DNA from: Lachnospiraceae bacterium
Lineage (GTDB): Bacteria > Bacillota > Clostridia > Lachnospirales > Lachnospiraceae
Direction: 5' to 3'
Assembly: GCA_004556655.1 (NCBI GenBank)
Contig: SFGF01000026.1
Coordinates: 1-43,640 of the forward strand
DNA: 43,640 bases
Shown: positions 7,445 through 15,223 of the stretch, in pieces
Numbering within the stretch: the first letter of the stretch is position 1
Layout: each line of letters starts with the position of its first letter
Program-made: the position numbers and the translations under genes
Notes under the pieces: model-generated
The model's input: the letters and a program-made list of their open reading frames with translations, nothing else
What the model was told of the DNA's origin: nothing
Database searches by the model: none

Positions 7445-8215
7445 CTACAAGCTGATATCAAGTTCAATGGGGCAATGATCCGATCCCATGATCTGGGTAT
7501 GGATCTTTGCATCTTCAAGTTTATCTTTTAATTTTTCAGAAACACAGAAATAATCAATTCTCCACCCTGCATTCTTTTCTCTTGCTTTAAAACGATACGA
7601 CCACCAGGAATATATCTGTTCCTGATCCGGATAAAAATATCGGAAAGTATCAATAAAACCGGCATTCAGAAGTTCTGTGAATTTTTTTCTCTCTTCATCT
7701 GTAAAACCGGCATTGCGGCGATTTGTCTTTGGATTCTTCAAATCAATCTCTTTGTGAGCCACATTCAGATCACCGCAGAACACTACCGGTTTCTTTTCTT
7801 CCAGCTTTTTAAGATAAGCAAGGAAATCTTCTTCCCATTTCATCCGGTAATCCAGCCTTGCCAGCTCATTCTGAGAATTTGGTGTATAGACAGTTACAAA
7901 ATAAAATCCCGGATACTCAAGAGTGATCACCCGGCCCTCCCGGTCATGATCCTCTATTCCGATACCATATAAGACAGCCTCCGGTTCTTCCTTCGTAAAT
8001 ATGGCAGTACCCGAGTATCCTTTCTTTTCAGCATAATTCCAATATTGGTGATATCCTTCCAGTTCCAGGCTGATCTGCCCTTCCTGCAGTTTCGTCTCCT
8101 GTATACAAAAAATATCTGCATCTGTTTCTCTGAAAAAATCCAGAAATCCTTTCGTCACACAGGCACGCAGCCCGTTGACATTCCATGATATGAATTTCAA
8201 ATATTTGTCCTCCAT
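7445..8215 (-). CDS. exoA: Exodeoxyribonuclease III (AP endonuclease)
   Basis: This is an ExoIII-family repair nuclease of 256 residues that cleaves 5' to abasic sites and degrades 3' ends. Visible active-site motifs are SWNVNGLRA, IQETK (metal Glu40), FCGDLNVAH and the final MGSDHCPIEL. Family members usually begin with MKFISWN. A TTG at 8200 would give that start and has GGAGG eight bases upstream, whereas the ATG at 8215 has only AAAGGA, so the TTG may be the real start. It is the first gene of a unit with the GH13, DUF5662 and aminotransferase genes. A TATAAT at 8236-8241 overlaps the end of the upstream gene. Confidence 0.93.
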   Translation of the reverse strand: MEDKYLKFISWNVNGLRACVTKGFLDFFRETDADIFCIQETKLQEGQISLELEGYHQYWNYAEKKGYSGTAIFTKEEPEAVLYGIGIEDHDREGRVITLEYPGFYFVTVYTPNSQNELARLDYRMKWEEDFLAYLKKLEEKKPVVFCGDLNVAHKEIDLKNPKTNRRNAGFTDEERKKFTELLNAGFIDTFRYFYPDQEQIYSWWSYRFKAREKNAGWRIDYFCVSEKLKDKLEDAKIHTQIMGSDHCPIELDISL

Positions 8216-8241
8216 GTTGGTTTTCCTTTGGATTCATTATA

Positions 8242-9735
8242 TCATAACCTTTTGTTTTCGCACAATGTTTCCACCGGAATTATCTGAATTGTGTCTAATT
8301 TTTTATCGGAAGGCCCATGAAAATGGAGTTTTTCTTTCCGATAATATTCCATATATTCCCATACTTCTTCCGTGATGATTTCCCCGGGATTGACCAGTGG
8401 TATTCCCGGGGGATAAGGAATCAGTGCTTCCCCTGCTATTTTTCCTTTTGCCTGTGACCAGCTGATTCTTTGTTTTTGGGCGAAATATGCCTGACGGGGG
8501 CTTACTACATATGCCGGCAAAGACGGCATTGGAAATTTCTTAATTGGCTTCTCCCTGTGTATCTGTTTTTGTGCTATGTTTTCCAGAGCATCTGTCAAAC
8601 GATTGATATCCTGCACTTCATTTGCATAGGTTACTACCGCTACTGCATTCTTTTCGTCCGCAAGTTCCAGTCCCACTTTGTGCTCCTCATATAATCTGTC
8701 AGCCAGTTCAAAACCGGTAATTCCCAGTTTTTCAGCAGATAGGACAAGTCGGGTAAGATCCAGATCATAGATGGTGTCATTTTTAATTTCTTTCCCATAA
8801 CATACCATACCGGGAATTTTATTAATTCTCTTTCTTGCACCCTCCGCAAGTTCCAGAGCACGGGACAGCATCTCAGAGCCATGCATAGCCAATTCATATC
8901 GGGCGGCATCCAGAGAAGTCATCAGAAGATATGATGGACTTGTACTCTGCACCATGTGAAGATTGGCTTCCAGTCTTCCCCGGTCAATCCGTTCACTTCC
9001 TACATGAAGCAGAGAACTTTGGGTAAGAGAGCCAGTAACTTTATGCATACTCTGTGCACAAATATCCGCCCCCTGCAGAATTGCTCCTTTCGGTAATGCG
9101 TCCGTACCCATGTGTTTTTCTCCGAAATAGAGATGCCCGCCATGTGCCTCATCCACCATCAAAATGGCATGATTCTGGTGGCAGATCTCACTGATTCTTT
9201 GGATATCACTGCACACACCATAGTACGTAGGACTTACCAGAAAAACACCTTTACAGTCCGGATGATTGCGGAATCCTTCCTCCACATCTTCCGGCATAAT
9301 ACTGCCGCACAGTCCTGTCTTTTCATCAAATCGGGGCATAAGGTAAATCGGCTCGGCACCGCTTAAGATCAGTCCCATCAATACAGATTTATGAGCGTTT
9401 CTGGGCACCATGATTTTTTCTTTCTCGCCCGCACAGGTAAGTACCATAGCCTCATTTCCGCAGGTTGTTCCATTTACAAGAAAGTAAGTCGCCTTTGTAT
9501 GAAAAATCTCTGCCGCCAGTTCCTGTGCTTCTTTTATCACTCCCTCCGGGCAGTGAAGATCATCCAGGCCTTCCGCTTCCGTAAGATCAAATCGAAAAAT
9601 CCCGTCACCCGTCCATTGTCTCCATCTGGGACTGATTCCCTTTTCATAACGGTGTCCGGGAATTTTAAAATATGCCGGCCGCTCCCGAGTGTATTCCACG
9701 ATAGCATCCAGAAGCGGTGTCTGATTCTGATTCAT
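8242..9735 (-). CDS. Orn/Lys/Arg decarboxylase family PLP enzyme (SpeA/YaaO-like)
   Basis: This 497-residue fold-type I enzyme starts at the ATG at 9735 behind GGGAGGG. The major domain carries FKIPGHRYEKG near residue 22, the DEAHGGHLYFG motif with the PLP Asp near 196, and the PLP lysine at about 232 in SMHKVTGSLTQ. The C-terminal domain ends with IPYPPGIPLVNPGE, typical of the short Bacillus SpeA type. It probably decarboxylates arginine, lysine or ornithine for polyamine supply or acid defence. No agmatinase or spermidine synthase is nearby, so the substrate is not resolved. It may be co-transcribed with exoA. Confidence 0.88.
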   Translation of the reverse strand: MNQNQTPLLDAIVEYTRERPAYFKIPGHRYEKGISPRWRQWTGDGIFRFDLTEAEGLDDLHCPEGVIKEAQELAAEIFHTKATYFLVNGTTCGNEAMVLTCAGEKEKIMVPRNAHKSVLMGLILSGAEPIYLMPRFDEKTGLCGSIMPEDVEEGFRNHPDCKGVFLVSPTYYGVCSDIQRISEICHQNHAILMVDEAHGGHLYFGEKHMGTDALPKGAILQGADICAQSMHKVTGSLTQSSLLHVGSERIDRGRLEANLHMVQSTSPSYLLMTSLDAARYELAMHGSEMLSRALELAEGARKRINKIPGMVCYGKEIKNDTIYDLDLTRLVLSAEKLGITGFELADRLYEEHKVGLELADEKNAVAVVTYANEVQDINRLTDALENIAQKQIHREKPIKKFPMPSLPAYVVSPRQAYFAQKQRISWSQAKGKIAGEALIPYPPGIPLVNPGEIITEEVWEYMEYYRKEKLHFHGPSDKKLDTIQIIPVETLCENKRL

Positions 9736-9780
9736 ATTCCCTCCCATTATTTCAAAAAACGCAGATCCAGCTGCGAATCG

Positions 9781-9823
9781 AAAAAAACAGGGCTGCCGCC
9801 CAATCCTACTTGTGCTGCAGCCC
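9781..9823 (-). terminator. Terminator after ilvE
   Basis: On the minus strand GGGCTGC (9817-9823) and GCAGCCC (9790-9796) form a seven-pair GC-rich stem with a 20-base loop, followed by TGTTTTTTT. It lies 28 bases after the ilvE stop. Confidence 0.75.
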
Positions 9824-9850
9824 ATATTATTGCTCATTTTACTACCAATA

Positions 9851-10915
9851 TTATTTTACCAGTCTGGTCCAACCGTACTTGTCTTCCAGTTTGCCCCACT
9901 GAATACCTGTCAGAGTATCATAAAGTTTCTGTGTCAGTTCACCAATCTGGAAATTGTTAACGGTGATCTCTTCTCCTTTATAAACCAGAGCGCCTACAGG
10001 AGAGATAACAGCTGCTGTACCGGTACCGAATACTTCTTCCAGTTTTCCATCTCTTCCTGCCTGCATCAGATCATCTACTGCCAGGTGAGTTTCATTTACT
10101 TTATATCCCCAGTCTTTCAGGATATGAATGATAGAATCACGTGTTACACCCGGAAGTACAGTACCTTCGATCGGAGCAGTATAGATTTCACCGTCAATCT
10201 TGAACATAATGTTCATAGCTCCAACTTCTTCCACATATTTTCTTTCCTGACCATCCAGCCAAAGAACCTGTGAACATCCATATTTCTCAGCCTTTACCTG
10301 CCCGATAATAGATCCTGCATAGTTACCGCCGCATTTGGTAAAACCGGTTCCGCCCTGTACAGCACGTACATATTCATCTTCCACCATAATCTTAACCGGA
10401 GCAAGACCCTCTGCATAGTATGCGCCTACCGGTGACAGAATGATCATAAACTTATATGATTTTGCTTTATGTACACCCAGAGAAGACTCTGTCGCAAATA
10501 CAAATGGACGGATGTATAAAGATGTTTCCGGTTCAGATGGTACCCAATCTCGCTCAACATTAACCAAAGCCTCAACTGCTTCAATAAACAGATCTTCCGG
10601 AATCGTAGCCATACACAGACGCTCATTGGAATTAATCATACGTCTTGCATTCATCTCCGGACGGAACAGCTGAATCTGTCCATCTTCTCTTCTATATGCT
10701 TTCAGACCTTCAAATGTCTCCTGTGCATAATGCAGAACAACCGTTGCCGGACTCATAGGAATCGGACCATAAGGCATAATTGTCGCATCATGCCAACCAA
10801 TGCCTTCATCGTAATCCATCACGAACATATAATCTGTAAAATACTTACCGAATCCCAGTTTTGTCTGATCCGGTTTTTCTTGCAACTGGTCTCTTTTAAT
10901 AAATTTGATATCCAT
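9851..10915 (-). CDS. ilvE: Branched-chain amino acid aminotransferase
   Basis: This 354-residue fold-type IV transaminase performs the last step of Leu, Ile and Val synthesis and the first step of their breakdown. It is the long (eukaryote-like) BCAT form: MSPATVVLHYAQETFEGLKAYR near residue 53, PLP lysine in TKCGGNYAGS near 195, EVGAMNIMF, and the PIEGTVLPGVTR loop. AGGAGG precedes the ATG. It is monocistronic, with a good promoter upstream and a terminator downstream. No T-box is seen in the ~65-base leader. Confidence 0.95.
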   Translation of the reverse strand: MDIKFIKRDQLQEKPDQTKLGFGKYFTDYMFVMDYDEGIGWHDATIMPYGPIPMSPATVVLHYAQETFEGLKAYRREDGQIQLFRPEMNARRMINSNERLCMATIPEDLFIEAVEALVNVERDWVPSEPETSLYIRPFVFATESSLGVHKAKSYKFMIILSPVGAYYAEGLAPVKIMVEDEYVRAVQGGTGFTKCGGNYAGSIIGQVKAEKYGCSQVLWLDGQERKYVEEVGAMNIMFKIDGEIYTAPIEGTVLPGVTRDSIIHILKDWGYKVNETHLAVDDLMQAGRDGKLEEVFGTGTAAVISPVGALVYKGEEITVNNFQIGELTQKLYDTLTGIQWGKLEDKYGWTRLVK

Positions 10916-10980
10916 AACTAACTCCTCCTGCGTTTACGCAAAATTACTTCAGAACTTTACTGTCCTGAAACCATGTTTTT

Positions 10981-11009
10981 AGTATAAAACTACATTTTCT
11001 TTCCGTCAA
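10981..11009 (-). promoter_or_regulatory. ilvE promoter
   Basis: On the minus strand TTGACG (11004-11009), 17 bases, TATACT (10981-10986). A short TGCGT-TT-ACGCA hairpin (10929-10940) follows next to the ribosome binding site and might modulate translation. Confidence 0.7.
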
Positions 11010-11100
11010 TAGAAAATCCCTTATTTTCATTGCTTTTCTTCATTGCATCTGGTAAAGTATACATGTATTGTAACTGTAAAAATATCAGGAGGATATTATC

Positions 11101-11469
11101 ATGAGCGATATTGAAAACACAAACTGCAGCGGCAACTGTGACAGCTGTGGTTCTGACTGTAATCAGGATTTTTCTAATCCGAACGCAACCGTAACACTGA
11201 CTCTGGATGATGATACAGAACTTGAATGTGCTGTCCTCACCATATTCCCTGCCGGCGAACATAGGTACATCGCCCTGCTCCCTCTGGATGAAAACGGAGA
11301 AAATCATGACGGTGAAGTATATCTGTACCGCTTCTTTCAGGAAGAAGGACAGCAGCCGGTTCTGGAAAATATTATGGATGATGACGAGTATGACATCGCA
11401 GCAGATGCCTTTGATGAACTGCTGGATAAGGCTGAATATGATGAGCTTGTAGACGGTGAGGAATTGTAA
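11101..11469 (+). CDS. DUF1292 family protein
   Basis: This is a 122-residue, very acidic protein. An N-terminal Cys-rich segment (CSGNCDSCGSDC, residues 9-20) could bind a metal. The DUF1292 core follows: VTLTLDDDTELECAVL, then YIALLPL and VYLYRF. CAGGAGG lies before the ATG. DUF1292 (YrzB-like) proteins are small cytosolic proteins of unknown function found across Firmicutes. It is divergent from ilvE and convergent with phoU, and followed by the foldback elements. The Cys-rich N-terminus is the only unusual part. Confidence 0.8.
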   Translation: MSDIENTNCSGNCDSCGSDCNQDFSNPNATVTLTLDDDTELECAVLTIFPAGEHRYIALLPLDENGENHDGEVYLYRFFQEEGQQPVLENIMDDDEYDIAADAFDELLDKAEYDELVDGEEL

Positions 11470-11485
11470 TTTATTTTGAATCTTG

Positions 11486-11708
11486 ACAAACAGACGAGAA
11501 AATTGAATACTCCATTTTAGAAGCAGGTCATTCCCCTTCAGCTAACTGTTAACTCCGACTAAGACACTCCGGAGAGCCGTCGTGCCTAAGTCTGCGTAAA
11601 CAGTGGACGCCTAAGTGTGTGGAGCAAGCTGCCAGTGGCAGGTTGCGGAGCTCTTCAGGCTCACTTGCCCAATGCTTCTAAAATGGAGTATTCAATTTCT
11701 CTGTTTGT
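11486..11708 (+). repeat. Foldback element copy A (shared core, private inverted arms)
   Basis: Arms 11500-11525 and 11673-11698 are a perfect 26-base inverted repeat. They extend outwards through ACAAACAG (11486-11493) and CTGTTTGT (11701-11708) after a small asymmetry. The 147-base interior begins with a core, 11526-11607, that is about 84% identical to copy B. It ends with CTTCAGGCTCACTTGCCCAA, which is also similar to copy B. An insertion of about 42 bases after 11607, including a GCTGCC/GGCAG hairpin, distinguishes it from B. No open frame is present. Confidence 0.8.
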
Positions 11709-11827
11709 TTCTCACGATACAAAATGACACCAGAACCAAGGATGCATTTCAACATTCACTCCTGGTCTCTACTTTTTCCATCAGGGGTACTGTACAGTCT
11801 GCTTCCGTATAGACAATAAAAGCTAAA

Positions 11828-12000
11828 GGTTGATGGAATCCTGTCTTATTAGCCAATATCATTGGTGAAAGCGCGCCTGAAGATCCAGCGCTTACGGAGA
11901 CTTAGGCGCGACGGCTCTCCGGAGCGTCTTATGTCGGAGTTAGCGATTAGCTGAAGGGAAGCGACCTGATATTGGCTAATAAGACAGGATTACACCAACC
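11828..12000 (-). repeat. Foldback element copy B (shared core, private inverted arms)
   Basis: Arms 11828-11861 and 11967-12000 pair at 32 of 34 positions. They have no similarity to the arms of copy A. The 105-base interior, read on the minus strand, starts GGTC, contains CTTCAGCTAA, TAACTCCGAC, CTCCGGAGAGCCGTCG and GCCTAAGTCT in the same order as copy A, and ends CACCAA. It lies 25 bases after the phoU stop codon and points opposite to copy A. The 115 bases between the copies show nothing recognisable. Confidence 0.8.
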
Positions 12001-12024
12001 TCACACCTTTACTATTATTACGAA

Positions 12025-12675
12025 TCAGAACATATTCCCTTGGATGGAATACACTACCCACTCACCCAGGTTTACCGCATGGTCTCCGATTCTTTCCAGA
12101 TACTTGGCTACCATCAGGATATCCAGTTCATATCCGTCCTGCTCTCTGTCTTTATTCTTTCTGATATCATCCACCAATTCTCTTTTTACCACCTCAAAAA
12201 GACGATCCACTTCATCATCCGTATCAATCACCTGGCGTGCCAGTTTTTCCTCTTTTCTTACAAAAGCATTCACACTGTCATTGACCATTTTGGAAACTAC
12301 TTTTCCCATCTTGAAAATAGAAGGATGCACTTCAAACTGAAAATTAGTCACATATTTTGAGATATCTGCAATGTCTGCTGTCTGATCACCGATTCTCTCC
12401 ATATCAGCAATCATGCGCAATGCTGCCGATATATTTCGAAGGTCGCCTGCAACTGGCTGTTGGCGGAGAAGAAGCTTCATACACATTGATTCGATATCAC
12501 GTTCTTTTTGATCGATTTCCTGCTCGATTCTATGAACGCCTGCTGCTATCTCATCATCTTTCTCACGCAGTGCTTTCATCACAAGGGACATAGCTTCTTC
12601 ACACAAATCCCCCATCTGTATCAGTTGCCCATTCAGCTTACGCAGCTGTTCTTTGTATAATTCTCTGGTCATCAT
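12025..12675 (-). CDS. phoU: Phosphate signalling protein PhoU
   Basis: This 216-residue protein has two PhoU three-helix bundles. Each carries the metal-cluster signature: ALRMIADMERIGDQTADIA near residue 86 and ILMVAKYLERIGDHAVNLGEW near 188. PhoU links the Pst transporter to the PhoR sensor kinase and limits phosphate uptake. The ATG overlaps the pstB stop codon (ATGA), the last junction of the pst operon. No phoP or phoR is present in the window. Confidence 0.95.
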   Translation of the reverse strand: MMTRELYKEQLRKLNGQLIQMGDLCEEAMSLVMKALREKDDEIAAGVHRIEQEIDQKERDIESMCMKLLLRQQPVAGDLRNISAALRMIADMERIGDQTADIADISKYVTNFQFEVHPSIFKMGKVVSKMVNDSVNAFVRKEEKLARQVIDTDDEVDRLFEVVKRELVDDIRKNKDREQDGYELDILMVAKYLERIGDHAVNLGEWVVYSIQGNMF

Positions 12676-13424
12676 CCAAACCTCCCTGTAATATAATCTT
12701 CTGTTCGCGGATCTTTTGGCATGGAGAATATCTTTTCCGTGTCACCCATTTCCACCATCTCTCCAAGAAGGAAAAATGCAGTTTCATCTGAAATTCTGGC
12801 TGCCTGCTGCATATTATGAGTAACCATAACGATTGTATAGTTATTTTTCAATTCCAGTGCCAAATCTTCTATCTTACCAGTGGAAATCGGATCGAGAGCA
12901 CTGGTAGGCTCGTCCATCAGAAGTACTTCCGGCTGAACAGCCAGTGCACGGGCAATACAAAGTCTCTGCTGCTGTCCACCGGACATTCCCAGTGCGCTCT
13001 TTTTCAGACGATCTTTTGTTTCATCCCAGATGGCTGCTTTTCTGAGGGAATCCTCCACAATCTCATCCAGTTTACTCTTGTTATGGATTCCATGTGTTCT
13101 CGGTCCATATGCAATATTATCATAAATACTCATTGGAAACGGATTTGGCTTCTGGAATACCATACCTACCCGTTTTCTTAGAAGATTTACATTTTTCATT
13201 TCATTGATCGGTTCTCCGTCCAGAAGCAGTTCTCCTGTAATTTTGCATCCTTCCACCAGATCATTCATACGATTTAGAGATTTGAGAAGAGTCGATTTTC
13301 CACACCCGGAAGGTCCGATCAGCGCTGTGATTTCTTTCTCCGGGATATCCATATTAATATTTTTCAGAGCTTTAAAATCTCCGTAATATAATTCCATATT
13401 TCTTATCGTAAACTTGTTCATCAC
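12672..13424 (-). CDS. pstB: Phosphate ABC transporter ATP-binding protein
   Basis: This 250-residue ABC ATPase energises high-affinity phosphate import. It has Walker A GPSGCGKST near residue 37, the Q-loop at VFQKPNPFPMSIYDN typical of PstB, signature LGMSGGQQQRL, Walker B VLLMDEPTSALDP and the H-loop VTHN. It follows pstA by one base and overlaps phoU. Confidence 0.96.
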   Translation of the reverse strand: MMNKFTIRNMELYYGDFKALKNINMDIPEKEITALIGPSGCGKSTLLKSLNRMNDLVEGCKITGELLLDGEPINEMKNVNLLRKRVGMVFQKPNPFPMSIYDNIAYGPRTHGIHNKSKLDEIVEDSLRKAAIWDETKDRLKKSALGMSGGQQQRLCIARALAVQPEVLLMDEPTSALDPISTGKIEDLALELKNNYTIVMVTHNMQQAARISDETAFFLLGEMVEMGDTEKIFSMPKDPRTEDYITGRFG

Positions 13425-13425
13425 T

Positions 13426-14277
13426 TTACCCCTTTGTCAGTTTTTTAGCTATCCAACTGGAACATGCATTAATCAAGAGAACCAACACCATCAATACCAC
13501 TGCTGCTGCATAGGCTTGATCCATGTATAGCCCTTCAGACAGCAATGCATACATATGTACTGCCAATGTTCTTCCGGAATCCATCAGGCTTCCCGGAACC
13601 TTTGCGATTGTTCCCGCTGTAAACATCAGAGCTGCCGTTTCACCTACCACACGACCGATGCCCAGGATCACGCCGGCAACAATACCCGGAATGGCTGAGG
13701 GAAGGATGATTCGGAATATTGTTCTCAATTTCCCTGCTCCAAGTCCAAAACTGCCTTCTCTGAAAGAATCAGGCACCGAAAGCAATGCTTCCTCTGTGGT
13801 ACGCATGATCAGAGGCAGAATCATAATCGCAAGAGTAAGCGCACCACCAAGAAAAGTATATCCCCAACCGAAAAATACTGCAAAGAACAGATATCCAAAC
13901 AGACCATATACAATAGATGGAATTCCCTGAAGAGTTTCTGTCGTTACACGGACGATTTTGACAAGCTTATTTCCCTTTTTTGCATATTCAACCAGATAAA
14001 TAGCCGCACCCACGCCTACCGGAACCGCAAAAATCAATACCAGGATTACCATCAACACGGTATTAATAATCGCAGGCATCATGGATACATTGTCCGTGTT
14101 GTATTCCCATGCAAACTGATCCAGTGTCAGATTGGGAATTCCCTTAATCAGGATATATCCCACCAGACATACCGTGATACCAACGGTAAATATTGTGACA
14201 ATGACCATTAATAGCCGAAGCACGAGAGAAAATGGATGGTATTTGTACACTTCCATGCGCTTTTTCAATTTTTCCAT
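13426..14277 (-). CDS. pstA: Phosphate ABC transporter permease PstA
   Basis: This 283-residue integral membrane permease has six predicted membrane segments. The binding-protein-dependent transport loop is seen at EALLSVPDSFREGSFGLGAGKLRTIFRI near residue 165, which couples to PstB. Its ATG overlaps the TGA of pstC, indicating coupled translation. Confidence 0.95.
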   Translation of the reverse strand: MEKLKKRMEVYKYHPFSLVLRLLMVIVTIFTVGITVCLVGYILIKGIPNLTLDQFAWEYNTDNVSMMPAIINTVLMVILVLIFAVPVGVGAAIYLVEYAKKGNKLVKIVRVTTETLQGIPSIVYGLFGYLFFAVFFGWGYTFLGGALTLAIMILPLIMRTTEEALLSVPDSFREGSFGLGAGKLRTIFRIILPSAIPGIVAGVILGIGRVVGETAALMFTAGTIAKVPGSLMDSGRTLAVHMYALLSEGLYMDQAYAAAVVLMVLVLLINACSSWIAKKLTKG

Positions 14278-15125
14278 CAGTTACCCCTCCTTTGCAGTGC
14301 CGAACAGCAGGAATTCAGAATCAAAATCAGAACAAACAGCACGACTGCAGTTGCAATCAGAGCTTCACGATGAAGATCTGTGGCATATCCCATTTCCATA
14401 ACAATGTTTGCAGTCAGTGTACGTACACCGTACAACAGACTTTTCGGAATGATCGGCTGATTTCCTGCAACCATAATCACAGCCATGGTCTCACCGATGG
14501 CTCTTCCGATTCCCAGTACGATACCTGCCAGTATTCCGGATTTTGCTCCCGGAAGCACTGCACTGAACACACTTCTCTCCGGTGTAGCTCCCAATGCCAG
14601 TGAACCTTCATAATAGGATTCCGGCACTGCACGGATGTTACTTTCGGCAACACTGATAATGGTCGGCAAAATCATAATTCCCAGAAGAATCGATGCGGTC
14701 AGCATACTTTTTCCGCTTCCGCCAAATATTTTCTGCATCAGCGGAACAATTACCACCAGGCCAAAGAATCCATACACGATAGAGGGAATTCCTGCCATCA
14801 GATCGATTGCAGGTTTCACAATCTTATATGTTTTCGGATCACAGAATTTTGCCATATAAACTGCAGTGAAGAATCCGATGGGCACTCCAACAATAATTGC
14901 TCCCACAGTTACATAGATGCTTCCAATGATCATGGGCAAAATCCCATATAAGCCATTGTTCGGTTTCCATTGCGTGCCCAGCAGGAACTTGAAAATACCA
15001 ATCTCGCCGATGGCCGGGATACCGTTCGCAAACATAAACACACAGATCAATATTACAGCCAGAATGGACACACAGGCCGTCGCCAGAAAAACGATCTGCA
15101 TAATTCTTTCTTTTGCTTCCTTCAT
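14277..15125 (-). CDS. pstC: Phosphate ABC transporter permease PstC
   Basis: This 282-residue permease is the partner of PstA. It has about six membrane segments, starting with IVFLATACVSILAVILICVF. The coupling loop reads NIRAVPESYYEGSLALGATPERS near residue 165, followed by GIGRAIGETMAVIMVAG. GGAG lies before the ATG at 15125. A strong hairpin separates it from pstS. Confidence 0.95.
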   Translation of the reverse strand: MKEAKERIMQIVFLATACVSILAVILICVFMFANGIPAIGEIGIFKFLLGTQWKPNNGLYGILPMIIGSIYVTVGAIIVGVPIGFFTAVYMAKFCDPKTYKIVKPAIDLMAGIPSIVYGFFGLVVIVPLMQKIFGGSGKSMLTASILLGIMILPTIISVAESNIRAVPESYYEGSLALGATPERSVFSAVLPGAKSGILAGIVLGIGRAIGETMAVIMVAGNQPIIPKSLLYGVRTLTANIVMEMGYATDLHREALIATAVVLFVLILILNSCCSALQRRGN

Positions 15126-15155
15126 GTTATCTCCTTTAATTCCATACTTGCTTAT

Positions 15156-15197
15156 AAGGGGAGTTCCGAGGACTGTACGTCTCCCGAAGCTCCCCTT
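15156..15197 (-). terminator. Hairpin between pstS and pstC
   Basis: AAGGGGAG and CTCCCC arms (15156-15163 with about 15188-15197, continuing with GAA/TTC) enclose a ~20-base loop on the minus strand. It lacks a long U-tract, so it is probably a partial terminator or a 3' mRNA-stability barrier giving more PstS than permease. Confidence 0.55.
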
Positions 15198-15223
15198 TCA
15201 TTTACCAGGTTTTTATAGATAGA

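Noticed and set aside
10916..10980. T-box leader before ilvE
   Set aside because: The leader is too short and has no T-box consensus or terminator.
11470..12024. CRISPR array or attachment site
   Set aside because: There are only two repeats, in opposite orientation, with no regular spacers, cas genes or integrase.
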